Below, one piece after another: positions 27,414-36,786 of a DNA stretch of 64,000 bases (positions are counted from its first letter, which is position 1; each line of letters opens with the position of its first letter). The notes under the pieces were generated by a model, which was not told where the DNA came from, did not search any database, and saw only the letters and a list, made by a program, of their open reading frames with translations. The stretch is from Nocardioides humi. Its GTDB lineage: Bacteria > Actinomycetota > Actinomycetes > Propionibacteriales > Nocardioidaceae. Where the stretch lies: the NCBI RefSeq assembly GCF_006494775.1, contig NZ_CP041146.1, positions 5,822,501-5,886,500 on the forward strand. The letters are read 5' to 3'. The translations under genes were made by a program, and so were the position numbers.

Positions 27414-28373
27414 ATGTTCATGGACCCCCAACATCCCTGCATGACCGACGTCGCGCTGCGCAAGGAGCTGCTGACCCTCGGTCACACCGATCGGAGCCTC
27501 GCCTGCGCCGTGAAGGCCGGGACGTTGGCCAAGCCACGTCGTGGTGCGTACGTCGATGGCCCGCTCTGGCGGGGCCTGACGCGGGAGGAGCGCTACGCAA
27601 TCCGGGTGCGTGCAGTGCTGCGTCAAGCGTGCGCGGACGCTGTGGCGAGTCACGCCTCCGCGCTGCCGTTCCTGACGGGGCCGACCTGGGGCGTACCGCT
27701 CGACGAGGTACACACGACGCGCAGGGACGGTAGGGCCGGTCGCCGCGAGGCCGGCATCAAGCAGCATCGAGGCGTGCTGCTCGACGGCGATGTCGTCGCT
27801 GTCGGCGACCTGCAGGTCTCGGCGCCGATGCGGGCAGCACTCGAGGTGGCGACCATGGCGACGGCCGAGGCCGGACTCGTCGTACTCAACCACTTCCTCC
27901 ACCGAGGCGACTTCACCCCGGGCCAGATCCGCGCTCGCTACGAGGAGGGCATGGACCACTGGCCCAAGTCCTTGTCGACCGACCTGATCCTTCGTCTCGG
28001 AGATCCTCGGGTCGAGTCAGTGGGGGAGAGCCGTACGTTCTGGTTCCTGTGGAGGCACCACTTCCCGTCGCCCGAGCCACAGTTCGAGGTCTACGACGGC
28101 CCGCTGATCTTCGCCTACCTCGACTTCGCCTTTCCCGATCTCGGGGTCTGGATCGAGTTCGACGGCAAGGAGAAGTACCTCAAGTTCCGCCGCGAGGGCG
28201 AGAGCGTCGTCGATGCCGTCGTCCGCGAGAAGAAGCGCGAGAGCCGGATCGCCGAGCTGACCGGATGGCGCTGTGTCCGGATCACCTGGGCCGACCTGGC
28301 CGACCCGGTTCAGCTCGAGCGGCGCATTCGGTCTGTCATCGCATCCGTCGCGGTGGCGAGAGGCCGACGGTAG
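27414..28373 (+). CDS. AbiEi-type winged-helix protein with C-terminal DUF559-like endonuclease domain
   Basis: The 319-residue protein starts with an AbiEi-antitoxin-like helix-turn-helix region (ALRKELLTLGHTDRSLACAV... RRGAYVDG, residues 12-50) and ends in a restriction-endonuclease-like fold. Asp237 (YLDFAF), Glu248 and Lys252 (IEFDGK) and a late ELTGWRCVRITWADL match the DUF559/Vsr-like pattern. ATGs at 27420 and 27441 are also possible; GGGAAG supports 27414. No AbiEii-type nucleotidyltransferase toxin is next to it. Base use is less GC-rich than the neighbours and the gene lies between mirrored palindromes, suggesting transfer as a cassette. Confidence 0.75.
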   Translation: MFMDPQHPCMTDVALRKELLTLGHTDRSLACAVKAGTLAKPRRGAYVDGPLWRGLTREERYAIRVRAVLRQACADAVASHASALPFLTGPTWGVPLDEVHTTRRDGRAGRREAGIKQHRGVLLDGDVVAVGDLQVSAPMRAALEVATMATAEAGLVVLNHFLHRGDFTPGQIRARYEEGMDHWPKSLSTDLILRLGDPRVESVGESRTFWFLWRHHFPSPEPQFEVYDGPLIFAYLDFAFPDLGVWIEFDGKEKYLKFRREGESVVDAVVREKKRESRIAELTGWRCVRITWADLADPVQLERRIRSVIASVAVARGRR

Positions 28374-28408
28374 TCACAGGCGCAACACCAGTCCCGCGCG
28401 ACGGGCAA

Positions 28409-28477
28409 TGCATGCGCTTGTCAGGTGTTGCAACCCCTGACAAGCGCATGGATCCCCGGATGTCCGGGGATCCATGC
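28409..28477. repeat. Composite palindrome, right copy (modules B then A)
   Basis: Module B is here perfect (28411-28425 with 28436-28450 around TGTTGCAACC), followed by module A (28446-28460 with 28463-28477 around TG). The centres of both modules read the same way as in the left copy, so the module order is mirrored but the modules themselves are not inverted. It lies 35 nt after the AbiEi-like gene and 22 nt from the end of the convergent DUF349 gene. Confidence 0.85.
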
Positions 28478-28498
28478 AGCAGCGCCCACCAACCCGGC

Positions 28499-29737
28499 TC
28501 AGCGGTAGTCGGCAGACGCCTTCCTGGCCATCTCGAGGAACGACCGGCGGCCCTCGAGGTTCTCCTCCAGCTCGCGGACCCGCTTGTCGTCACCGCGGGC
28601 GCGGGCGGCGTCGAGCTTGGCCTCGGTCTCGGCGATGGCGGCTTCGAGCTTGGAGACCATGTCGTCGGCGCGGGCGGACTTCTCCGGGTCGGTACGACGC
28701 CACTGGTCGTCCTCGGCCTTGCGGATGGTCTGCTCGACGGCGCGCATCCGGCCCTCGAGGTCCTTGATCCGGTCGCGGGGGACCTTGCCGGCCTCGTCCC
28801 ACTTGTCGGCGACGGCCCGGAAGGCCGCCTTGGCCGCCGCGACGTCGCCGGAGGACTGCAGCTCGGCGACGACGGCCTCGGCCTCGACGAGCAGCTGCTC
28901 CTTCACCACGGCGTTGGCCGCGAACTCCGAGTCCAGGGCGGCGTTGGCGGCGTCGCGGGCGCCGAAGAAGGTGTCCTGGGCGCCGCGGAAGCGGCGCCAG
29001 AGCTCGTCGTCGACCGCCTTGGGGGCGGGGCCGGCGGCCTTCCACTCGCGCATCAGGTCGCGATAGCGGCCCGACGTCGGGCCCCACTCGGTCGACGAGG
29101 CGAGCGCCTCGGCCTCCGCGGCCAGCCGCTCCTTGATGACGCGGGCGCCCTCGCGCTTCTCGTCCTGCTCGGCGAAGTGCGCCTTGCGGGCCTTCGTGTA
29201 CGCCGACCGCGCGGACGAGAAGCGCCGCCACAGCTCGTCGTCGGCGGCCTTGTCGATGCGGGGGAGCTGCTTCCACTCGTCGAGGAGCTCGCGCAGCCGG
29301 TTGGCGCCACCGCGCCAGTCGCGGCCGCCGGCGATCCGCTCCGCCTCCGTGGCCAGCTTCTCCTTGGCCTGGCGCGCATCGGCGACCCGCTGGGCCTTGG
29401 CGGCGCGGCGGGCGTCGCGCTGGGTGGCGATGACCGGGCCGAGCTCGTCGAGCTTGCGGACCAGGGCGGCGATGTCTCCGACGGCGTGGACGTCGACGAG
29501 CTGCTCGCGGACGAGCTTGACCGAGGCGGTCGCCTCCTCGGGCGAGAGCACGCCGGTCAGCACCCGTTGGTGGAGCAGGTCCACCTCGAGCGAGAGGTTG
29601 TCGTACCGCTTGGTGTAGAAGGCCAGGGCCTCCTCGGGCGTCGCGTCGGGCATCTGCCCGACCGCCCGCTCGCCGTCGGTCGTCTTCACGTAGACGGTGC
29701 CGTCGTCGCCGACGCGGCCCCAGTCGGAGGTAGTCAC
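28499..29737 (-). CDS. DUF349-domain coiled-coil protein
   Basis: The 412-residue acidic protein holds three DUF349 repeats recognised by DWRGGANRLRELLDEWKQL, EWGPTSGRYRDLMREWKAAG and a DVAAAKAAFRAVADKWDEAGK segment, each followed by a DDELWRRF-like stretch, and a coiled-coil C-terminus. The family has no established biochemical role. The GTG start gives MTTSDWGRVGDDGTVYVKT; TAGCAT on this strand (29746-29751) ends 8 nt before it. It is divergent from the metallo-hydrolase gene. Confidence 0.85.
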   Translation of the reverse strand: MTTSDWGRVGDDGTVYVKTTDGERAVGQMPDATPEEALAFYTKRYDNLSLEVDLLHQRVLTGVLSPEEATASVKLVREQLVDVHAVGDIAALVRKLDELGPVIATQRDARRAAKAQRVADARQAKEKLATEAERIAGGRDWRGGANRLRELLDEWKQLPRIDKAADDELWRRFSSARSAYTKARKAHFAEQDEKREGARVIKERLAAEAEALASSTEWGPTSGRYRDLMREWKAAGPAPKAVDDELWRRFRGAQDTFFGARDAANAALDSEFAANAVVKEQLLVEAEAVVAELQSSGDVAAAKAAFRAVADKWDEAGKVPRDRIKDLEGRMRAVEQTIRKAEDDQWRRTDPEKSARADDMVSKLEAAIAETEAKLDAARARGDDKRVRELEENLEGRRSFLEMARKASADYR

Positions 29738-29783
29738 AGTGGGCCATGCTAATCAAAGCCGACGCGGTCGTTAGGCTTGCCCG

Positions 29784-30518
29784 GTGCTGATCGCCGCTTT
29801 CCCCGCCGGGCCGTGGGGCACCAACTGCTACGTCGCGGCCACGGCACCGGGTGCCGAGTGCGTCGTGATCGACCCGGGCAAGGACGCCGCGCCCGGCGTC
29901 GACGAGGTCGTCCGCGAGCACCGGCTCAAGCCCGTGGCCGTGCTGCTGACCCATGGTCATGTCGACCACATGTGGTCGGTGACCCCCGTCGCCGGGACGT
30001 ACGACGCGACCGCGTGGATCCATCCGGACGACCGGCACCTGCTGACCGACCCGATGGCCGGCCTCTCCCGGGAGTCGGCGGGCATGCTGCTCGGCGGCGA
30101 CTACGAGTTCACCGAGCCCGACGACGTCGCGGAGCTGACCGACGGCGCCCGCCTCGCCCTGGCCGGCCTCACCTTCGTCGTCGACCACACGCCCGGCCAC
30201 ACCGAGGGGTCGGTCGCCTTCCGCACCCCCTGGGACGACCCCGCCGCCCAGGACATCTCCGAGGTGATGTTCTCCGGCGACCTGCTGTTCCAGGGCTCGA
30301 TCGGGCGCACCGACCTGCCCGGCGGCGACCACGCGAAGATGCTCCGCTCCCTGGCCACCAAGGTGCTCCCGCTGGCCGACGACATCGTCGTCCTGCCCGG
30401 CCACGGCGAGCAGACCTCGATCGGCCGCGAGCGCGCGACCAACCCGTTCCTGCTCGACCTGCTCGACTCCGACTCCGACGCCGGCAACGGCGCCGGCCGA
30501 GTCACCCGAGGACTCTGA
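29784..30518 (+). CDS. Metallo-beta-lactamase-fold hydrolase (glyoxalase II-like)
   Basis: The 244-residue protein has the metal-binding motif THGHVDH near residue 57, DHTPGHTEGSVAF, FSGDLLFQGSIGRTDLPGGD and the final LPGHGEQTSIGRE, the complete MBL glyoxalase II-like set. The substrate may be a thioester but is not shown. TAGGCT (29772-29777) ends 6 nt before the GTG. hisS follows after 2 nt, a common pairing in actinobacteria. Confidence 0.88.
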   Translation: MLIAAFPAGPWGTNCYVAATAPGAECVVIDPGKDAAPGVDEVVREHRLKPVAVLLTHGHVDHMWSVTPVAGTYDATAWIHPDDRHLLTDPMAGLSRESAGMLLGGDYEFTEPDDVAELTDGARLALAGLTFVVDHTPGHTEGSVAFRTPWDDPAAQDISEVMFSGDLLFQGSIGRTDLPGGDHAKMLRSLATKVLPLADDIVVLPGHGEQTSIGRERATNPFLLDLLDSDSDAGNGAGRVTRGL

Positions 30519-30520
30519 CG

Positions 30521-31891
30521 ATGGCCAAGCCCACGCCGCTCAGCGGCTTCCCCGAGCTGCTCCCTGCCCAGCGGTACGTCGAGCAGCAGGTCGTCGCGAC
30601 CCTCGCCCGCACCTTCGAGCTGCACGGGTTCGCCAACGTCGAGACCCGCGCCGTCGAGCCCCTCGACCAGCTGCTCCGCAAGGGCGACACCTCCAAGGAG
30701 GTCTACGTCCTGCGCCGCCTCCAGGAGGAGGACACGGCACGCGACAAGGGGATCGGCCTCCACTTCGACCTCACCGTCCCGTTCGCCCGCTACGTCCTGG
30801 AGAACGCCGGCAAGCTGGAGTTCCCGTTCCGCCGCTACCAGATCCAGAAGGTCTGGCGCGGCGAGCGCCCGCAGGAGGGCCGGTTCCGCGAGTTCACCCA
30901 GGCCGACATCGACATCGTCGGACGCGACACCCTGCCCTTCCACCACGACGTCGAGATCGCCCGGGTCATGCTCGAGGCGCTCAGCCGGCTCACCTTCCTG
31001 CCCGGCTTCCGCCTGCAGGTCAACAACCGCAAGCTGATCCAGGGGTTCTACGCCGGCCTCGGCATCACGGCCGAGGGCATCGACGAGGTGATGCGCCTGG
31101 TCGACAAGCTCGACAAGCTGCCCCCCGAGAAGGTCCGCGAGCTGCTGCTGGACGAGGCCGGCATCACCGGCGAGCAGGCCGACAAGGCGCTCGCGCTCGC
31201 GACCATCCGGACCACCGACGACTCCTTCGTCGCGCAGGTGCGCGCGCTGGGCGTCGAGAGCGACCTGCTCGACGAGGGCCTCGACGAGCTCGCGACCCTG
31301 GTCCGCGCCTGCGCCCCGCTCGCCACCGAGCGGACCCGGATCGAGGCGGACCTGTCCATCGCCCGGGGCCTGGACTACTACACCGGCACGGTCTTCGAGA
31401 CCCGCCTCGACGGCTACGAGTCGCTGGGCTCGATCTGCTCCGGAGGCCGGTACGACGCCCTGGCCTCCGACGGCCGCACGACGTACCCGGGCGTCGGCAT
31501 CTCCCTCGGCCTGAGCCGGCTCCTCGTCACCCTGATCCAGCGCGGCGTGCTCACCTCCGACCGCTCGGTGCCGAGCGTCGTGCTGGTGGCGGTCACCGAC
31601 GAGGGGACCCGGGCCGCCGCCGACGCCGTCGCCACCGCCCTGCGCGGCAACGGGATCCCGTGCGAGGTCGCGCCCAGCGCCGCCAAGTTCGGCAAGCAGA
31701 TCCGCCACGCGGAGCGCCGCGGCATCCCGTACGTCTGGTTCACCCAGGCCGACGGCAGCGGCGAGGTCAAGGACATCCGCTCCGGGCACCAGGTCGCCGC
31801 TGATCCGGCGACGTGGCAGCCTCCGACCCAGGACCTGCGCCCGCAGGTCGTCACCACCGAAGACAGCAACACCGAAGGGAACCCCTCGTGA
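30521..31891 (+). CDS. hisS: Histidyl-tRNA synthetase
   Basis: The 456-residue class II synthetase has [12 protein letters not shown] at the start, [12 protein letters not shown], motif 2 around [24 protein letters not shown], the histidine-specific [17 protein letters not shown] motif ([14 protein letters not shown]) and a C-terminal anticodon domain. It is intact. The stop overlaps the aspS GTG as GTGA. Confidence 0.95.
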   Translation: MAKPTPLSGFPELLPAQRYVEQQVVATLARTFELHGFANVETRAVEPLDQLLRKGDTSKEVYVLRRLQEEDTARDKGIGLHFDLTVPFARYVLENAGKLEFPFRRYQIQKVWRGERPQEGRFREFTQADIDIVGRDTLPFHHDVEIARVMLEALSRLTFLPGFRLQVNNRKLIQGFYAGLGITAEGIDEVMRLVDKLDKLPPEKVRELLLDEAGITGEQADKALALATIRTTDDSFVAQVRALGVESDLLDEGLDELATLVRACAPLATERTRIEADLSIARGLDYYTGTVFETRLDGYESLGSICSGGRYDALASDGRTTYPGVGISLGLSRLLVTLIQRGVLTSDRSVPSVVLVAVTDEGTRAAADAVATALRGNGIPCEVAPSAAKFGKQIRHAERRGIPYVWFTQADGSGEVKDIRSGHQVAADPATWQPPTQDLRPQVVTTEDSNTEGNPS

Positions 31892-33665
31892 TCCGCAACC
31901 AGGACGCCGGCGCACTCCGCGCCGAGCACGTCGGCAACACCGTCACCCTCGCCGGGTGGGTGGCCAACCGGCGCGATCACGGCGGTGTGGCCTTCATCGA
32001 CCTGCGCGACGCCAGCGGCGTCGTGCAGGTGGTGATCCGCGACGAGGCGGTCGCCCACAGCCTGCGCGCGGAGTACTGCCTCAAGGTGACCGGCGAGGTC
32101 GTCGCCCGCCTCGAGGGCAACACCAACCCCAACCTGCCCACCGGCGAGATCGAGGTCGTGGCCGCCCCGGGAGCGAGGGCGTCGAGGTGCTCAGCGCCGC
32201 CGCGCCGCTGCCGTTCCCGATCAGCGACCACGTCGACGTGGGGGAGGAGGTGCGCCTCAAGCACCGCTACCTCGACCTGCGTCGTACCGCGCCGGGCAAC
32301 GCGATCCGGCTGCGCAGCGACGTCAACAGGGCCGCCCGCGACGTCCTGGCCGCCCACGACTTCGTCGAGATCGAGACGCCGACCCTGACCCGCAGCACCC
32401 CCGAGGGCGCCCGCGACTTCCTGGTCCCCGCGCGCCTCCAGCCCGGCAGCTGGTACGCCCTCCCGCAGAGCCCCCAGCTGTTCAAGCAGCTGCTCATGGT
32501 CGCCGGCATGGAGCGCTACTACCAGATCGCGCGCTGCTACCGCGACGAGGACTTCCGCGCCGACCGCCAGCCCGAGTTCACCCAGCTCGACATCGAGATG
32601 AGCTTCGTGACCCAGGACGACGTGATCGCCCTCGGCGAGGAGATCGTCGCCGCGCTCTGGCGACTGATCGGCGTCGACGTCGAGCTGCCCCTGCCGCGGA
32701 TGACGTACGCCGAGGCGATGGCCCGGTACGGCTCCGACAAGCCCGACCTGCGGATGGGCCTGGAGCTCGTCGAGTGCACCGACTACTTCAAGGACACCCC
32801 TTTCCGGGTGTTCCAGGCGCCGTACGTCGGCGCCGTCGTGATGCCGGGCGGGGCGAGCCAGCCGCGCAAGCAGCTCGACGCCTGGCAGGAGTGGGCCAAG
32901 CAGCGGGGCGCGCGCGGCCTCGCCTACGTCCTGGTGACCGACGACGGGGAGCTCGGCGGCCCGGTCGCCAAGAACCTCACCGACGAGGAGCGCGCCGGCC
33001 TGGCCGACCACGTGGGCGCGAAGCCCGGCGACTGCGTCTTCTTCGCGGCCGGCGCGGTGAGGTCCAGCCGGGCCCTGCTCGGCGCCGCGCGCCTGGAGAT
33101 CGGGCGCCGTACCGGCCTGCTCGACGAGGACGCCTGGAGCTTCCTGTGGGTCGTCGACGCGCCGCTCTTCGAGCCGGCCGACGAGGCCACGGCCGCCGGC
33201 GACGTGGCCGTCGGCGGGGGAGCCTGGACCGCGGTCCACCACGCCTTCACCAGCCCGCAGGACCTGGACTCCTTCGACACCGACCCCGGCAGCGCGCTGG
33301 CCTGGGCCTACGACATCGTCTGCAACGGCAACGAGATCGGCGGGGGATCGATCCGTATCCACCGCGAGGACGTCCAGAAGCGGGTCTTCGAGGTGATGGG
33401 CATCGGGCAGGAGGAGGCCGAGGAGAAGTTCGGATTCCTGCTCGAGGCGTTCAAGTACGGCGCCCCGCCGCACGGCGGCATCGCGTTCGGCTGGGACCGC
33501 GTGGTCGCCCTGCTGGCCGGGACCGACTCCATCCGCGATGTCATCGCCTTCCCGAAGACCGGCGGCGGCTACGACCCCCTCACCGCCGCACCCGCTCCGA
33601 TCACCCCGGAGCAGCGGAAGGAAGCCGGTGTGGACGCCCGTCCGGCGGAGGAAACCAGCGTCTGA
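31888..33665 (+). CDS. aspS: Aspartyl-tRNA synthetase, frame interrupted near 32170
   Basis: The N-terminal OB domain ([16 protein letters not shown] ... [13 protein letters not shown]) runs in one frame to about 32170, and the rest ([15 protein letters not shown], motif 2 [24 protein letters not shown]-type insert, [16 protein letters not shown]) in another. Restoring one base in the C/G run at 32165-32171 rejoins them. AspRS is essential and everything else is intact, so a sequencing error is more likely than a pseudogene. The frame to use begins at 31888 and ends at 33665. Confidence 0.93.
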
Positions 33666-33730
33666 GGGCACCCTCACCGGACGGTTTGCCGGGCGCCGAG
33701 ACCAAACCGTTACCGCGCCGCTATCGCTTT

Positions 33731-33747
33731 GGCGCACCTAGTGCGCC
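33731..33747 (+). promoter_or_regulatory. Operator-like palindrome upstream of the peptide importer
   Basis: GGCGCACCTAGTGCGCC has 7-bp arms around CTA and is followed at once by TAATGT (33748-33753), a plausible -10 box, 63 nt before dppC. It is a good candidate site for a repressor of the importer operon. Confidence 0.45.
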
Positions 33748-33815
33748 TAATGTCGCGGACGGCGCGTAGCCCTGCGGCTCGCGTCACATCTGTGAGGCAC
33801 GGCTACGAGGTGAAG

Positions 33816-34844
33816 ATGACGATCCCGGGCTCCGAGCTGGAGGTCCACGAGACCGAGACGCCGGTGGAGGACGACGACGCCGTCGTCAAGGTCGCCGGCC
33901 GGTCGCCGACCCAGCTGGCCATCGCCCGGTTCCGGGCCGACAAGCTGTCGATGATCTCGTTCGTCCTGTCGGTGCTCATCATCCTCGCCGCGATCCTCGC
34001 GCCGTTCCTGGTGGCCTTCGGCGTCCTGCACCCCAACGATCTGCACCAGGAGCTGCTCTCCGACGACGGCGTCGCCCCCGAGGGCCGATTCGGCGGCGTC
34101 AGCTGGGACCACCCCTTCGGCGTCGACCCCGGCACCGGCCGCGACCTGCTGTCGCGGCTGATGCTCGCGATCACGTCCTCGCTGAGCATCGCCCTGACCG
34201 GCACCATCCTCACCGTCATCATCGGCGCCGTGCTCGGCATCGTCGCCGGCTTCTCCGGCGGCTTCGTCGACGCGGTCGTCGGGCGGATCATCGACCTGAC
34301 GCTCTCCTTCCCCCAGACCATGATGCTGCTGGCGCTGGCCGGCCCGGTGGTGCTGATGCTGCGCAGGGACGTCTCCGACTTCCCCGGTCTCGGCTTCCTC
34401 GCCGGCGCCGACCTCTCCAACGGCCTGTTCGTGATCGCGATCCTGGCGGTCTTCGGCTGGCCTCCGGTCGCGCGCGTCGTGCGCGGCCAGGTGCTCTCGA
34501 TCCGCGAGCGGGAGTTCATCGAGGCCGCCCGCCTGCTCGGCGCCTCGCGCCCCCGGCTGTACTTCAAGGAGGTGCTGCCCAACGTCTGGGCGCCCGTCCT
34601 CGTGTACGTCACCCTGCTGGTCCCGGCCTACATCTCGGCCGAGGCCGCCTTCAACTTCCTCGGCGTCGGCATCAAGCCGCCCACGCCGACGCTGGGCAAC
34701 ATCCTCGCCGACTCGGTCAGCTACACCAGCGCCGATCCGACGTACTTCTTCCTGCCGGGTGCGCTGCTGGCGCTCATCGTCGTCGTCTTCAACCTCGTCG
34801 GCGACGGTGCCCGTGACGCGCTCGACCCGAAGTCACACCGATAG
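33816..34844 (+). CDS. Peptide ABC transporter permease (DppC/OppC type)
   Basis: The 342-residue protein has about six membrane helices and the DppC pattern: an N-terminal cytoplasmic stretch, HPFGVDPGTGRDLLSRLM, SLSIALTGTILTVIIGAVLGI, and the EAA loop EFIEAARLLGASRPRLYFKEVLPN that contacts the ATPases. The ATG at 33816 (AGGTGA upstream) is preferred to starts further upstream. It is the first gene of a five-gene importer with order C-substrate protein-B-D-F. Confidence 0.9.
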   Translation: MTIPGSELEVHETETPVEDDDAVVKVAGRSPTQLAIARFRADKLSMISFVLSVLIILAAILAPFLVAFGVLHPNDLHQELLSDDGVAPEGRFGGVSWDHPFGVDPGTGRDLLSRLMLAITSSLSIALTGTILTVIIGAVLGIVAGFSGGFVDAVVGRIIDLTLSFPQTMMLLALAGPVVLMLRRDVSDFPGLGFLAGADLSNGLFVIAILAVFGWPPVARVVRGQVLSIREREFIEAARLLGASRPRLYFKEVLPNVWAPVLVYVTLLVPAYISAEAAFNFLGVGIKPPTPTLGNILADSVSYTSADPTYFFLPGALLALIVVVFNLVGDGARDALDPKSHR

Positions 34845-34904
34845 AGAAGTCGCACCGATAACAGGACCCGGTACTCCGCTGACATTCGGGACGCGGAGCA
34901 CCGC

Positions 34905-34925
34905 GGCGCCGGCCGGGCCGGCGCC
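34905..34925 (+). other. Intercistronic GC hairpin before the substrate-binding protein gene
   Basis: A 9-bp perfect stem GGCGCCGGC/GCCGGCGCC with a 3-nt loop, 24 nt before the next ATG. Hairpins at this place often shield the abundant binding-protein part of the message or attenuate readthrough. Confidence 0.45.
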
Positions 34926-34949
34926 ACTCACCGAAAAGGAGATAGTTGA

Positions 34950-36689
34950 ATGGCCTTCACGAAGAAGCCATTGGCTGCCGTCGCGGCCACGGCGCTCGCG
35001 GCCACACTGGCCGCGTGCGGCGGTGGCAGCGGCGACGACGACAAGGGAAGCAGCGGCGGCCCGGCGGAGAAGGGCGGCGACGCCATCTTCCTGGTCGGCG
35101 TGCGCAACGTCGAGCACTGGGACCCCCAGCGCATGTACATCGGCCGCGACCTCAACAACTCGGGCCGGCTGTTCTACCGCAGCTGGGTGGCGTTCCCCGC
35201 CTCCAACGACCCGACCGAGGGCACGACCCCCGTTCCGGACCTCGCCACCGACACCGGCACCACGACCGACGGCGGCCTGTCCTGGAGCTTCACCGTCCGC
35301 GACGGCGTGAAGTGGGAGGACGGCAAGGACATCACGTGTGAGGACTTCAAGTACGGCGCGTCGCGCAACTTCGCGACCGACGTGATCATCGGCGGTCCCG
35401 CCAACTACCTCTTCACCTACCTCGACGTCCCCACCGGCGCCGACGACCTGCCCGAGTACAAGGGCCCGTACTCCAAGGTCGGCCAGGACCTCTTCGACAA
35501 GGCCGTCACCTGCGAGGGCCAGACGATCACCTACCGGTTCAAGAAGCCGTGGCCGGACTTCCCGCAGTCGATGGCGTCCCTGCGCTACATGGACCCGTAC
35601 CGCGAGGACCTCGACAAGGGCGACGCGAACAACTACGTCATCATCTCGAACGGTCCCTACAAGCTGGACGGCGACTGGAAGAAGGGCACGGGCGGCAAGT
35701 TCGTGCGCAACGAGAACTGGGACTCCAGCACCGACGAGATCCGCAAGGCCTACCCGGACACCTGGGACTTCCGCGAGGGTGACACCGACGAGGCGATCTA
35801 CGAGCAGCTGCTCGCCGACTCCGGTGACGCGCAGTACGCCGTGACCGAGCGTCGTCTCCCGCCGGCCCTGTTCAGCCGGAAGGACGAGGCCGGGGACCGC
35901 TACACGAAGGTGGAGTCGCCGTACGTCGACTACGTGCTGCCGAACTTCAACTCCGAGGTCTTCAAGGACGCCAACTGCCGTGAGGCGCTGAAGCTGGCGA
36001 CCGACCGGGCCGCGTGGATCAAGGCCGGTGGCGGCGAGAACTACTTCAAGGCCGCCGACTCGATCATCAACCCGGCCGTTCCGGGCTACCAGCCGAACCC
36101 GTCGTTCGCGGACATCCCGGCCGAGGGTGACACCGACGCCGCCGCTGCCGCGCTCGAGCAGTGCTCGGCGCCGAAGCCGGTGAAGATCAAGTTCACCTAC
36201 TCCGGTGGCACGCCCACCTCCGACAAGCAGGCCTCCGCGCTGAAGGCCGGCTGGGACAAGGCCGGCTTCGAGACCGAGCTGGACCCGCTGGAGGACACCT
36301 ACTACTCCGTGATCCAGAAGCCGGACGCCGACTTCGACGTCACCTGGGGTGGTTGGGGTGCTGACTGGCCGTCGGCCGGCACCGTCATCCCGCCGCTGTT
36401 CGACAGCCGGATCAACCTGACCGGCGACTCCAACGGCAACGACTACGGCAACTACAAGGGTGGCCCCGAGGTCAACCAGATGATCGACGACGCCTACGCC
36501 GAGCCCGACGTGGACGCCGCCGCCGACAAGTGGACCGCGGTCGACGCCAAGCTGGGTGAGGACGTCGCCTACATCCCGCTGGAGATCACGCTGTTCAACT
36601 TCCTCCACGGAGGCAAGGTGACCGGCTACGCCAACAACATCTCGGTGAACGGCTACGCCGACCTCGCCGTGGTGGGCGTCGAGAAGTGA
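34950..36689 (+). CDS. Peptide ABC transporter substrate-binding lipoprotein (family 5)
   Basis: The 579-residue protein has a signal peptide with lipobox LAAC (lipidated Cys23), a Gly/Ser/Asp linker, and the SBP_bac_5 fold with VRNVEHWDPQRMY, WSFTVRDGVKWEDGKDIT and a C-terminal lobe typical of DppA/OppA. It binds peptides or related solutes outside the membrane and delivers them to the DppBC channel. The ribosome site AAAAGGAG is among the strongest in the window, in line with high expression. Hairpins flank the gene on both sides. Confidence 0.92.
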   Translation: MAFTKKPLAAVAATALAATLAACGGGSGDDDKGSSGGPAEKGGDAIFLVGVRNVEHWDPQRMYIGRDLNNSGRLFYRSWVAFPASNDPTEGTTPVPDLATDTGTTTDGGLSWSFTVRDGVKWEDGKDITCEDFKYGASRNFATDVIIGGPANYLFTYLDVPTGADDLPEYKGPYSKVGQDLFDKAVTCEGQTITYRFKKPWPDFPQSMASLRYMDPYREDLDKGDANNYVIISNGPYKLDGDWKKGTGGKFVRNENWDSSTDEIRKAYPDTWDFREGDTDEAIYEQLLADSGDAQYAVTERRLPPALFSRKDEAGDRYTKVESPYVDYVLPNFNSEVFKDANCREALKLATDRAAWIKAGGGENYFKAADSIINPAVPGYQPNPSFADIPAEGDTDAAAAALEQCSAPKPVKIKFTYSGGTPTSDKQASALKAGWDKAGFETELDPLEDTYYSVIQKPDADFDVTWGGWGADWPSAGTVIPPLFDSRINLTGDSNGNDYGNYKGGPEVNQMIDDAYAEPDVDAAADKWTAVDAKLGEDVAYIPLEITLFNFLHGGKVTGYANNISVNGYADLAVVGVEK

Positions 36690-36710
36690 GTCTCTGACCC
36701 CACACCACAC

Positions 36711-36748
36711 ACAGTCGGGGGTCGCCCCTCGTGGCGGCCCCCGACTGT
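36711..36748 (+). terminator. Terminator-like hairpin after the substrate-binding protein gene
   Basis: An 11-bp perfect stem (36711-36721 with 36738-36748) encloses a GC-rich 16-nt loop that can pair further. It lies 22 nt after the stop and may let only part of the transcription continue into the permease and ATPase genes. Confidence 0.65.
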
Positions 36749-36786
36749 CGGTGCCCATCGGCCGCCATCGTCAGTAGAGGTCTGCT

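Noticed and set aside
32100..32260. Programmed ribosomal frameshifting in aspS
   Set aside because: There is no slippery heptamer with a downstream pseudoknot that I can identify, aspS is not known to use frameshifting, and six other breaks of the same kind occur in unrelated genes, so a sequence error is simpler.
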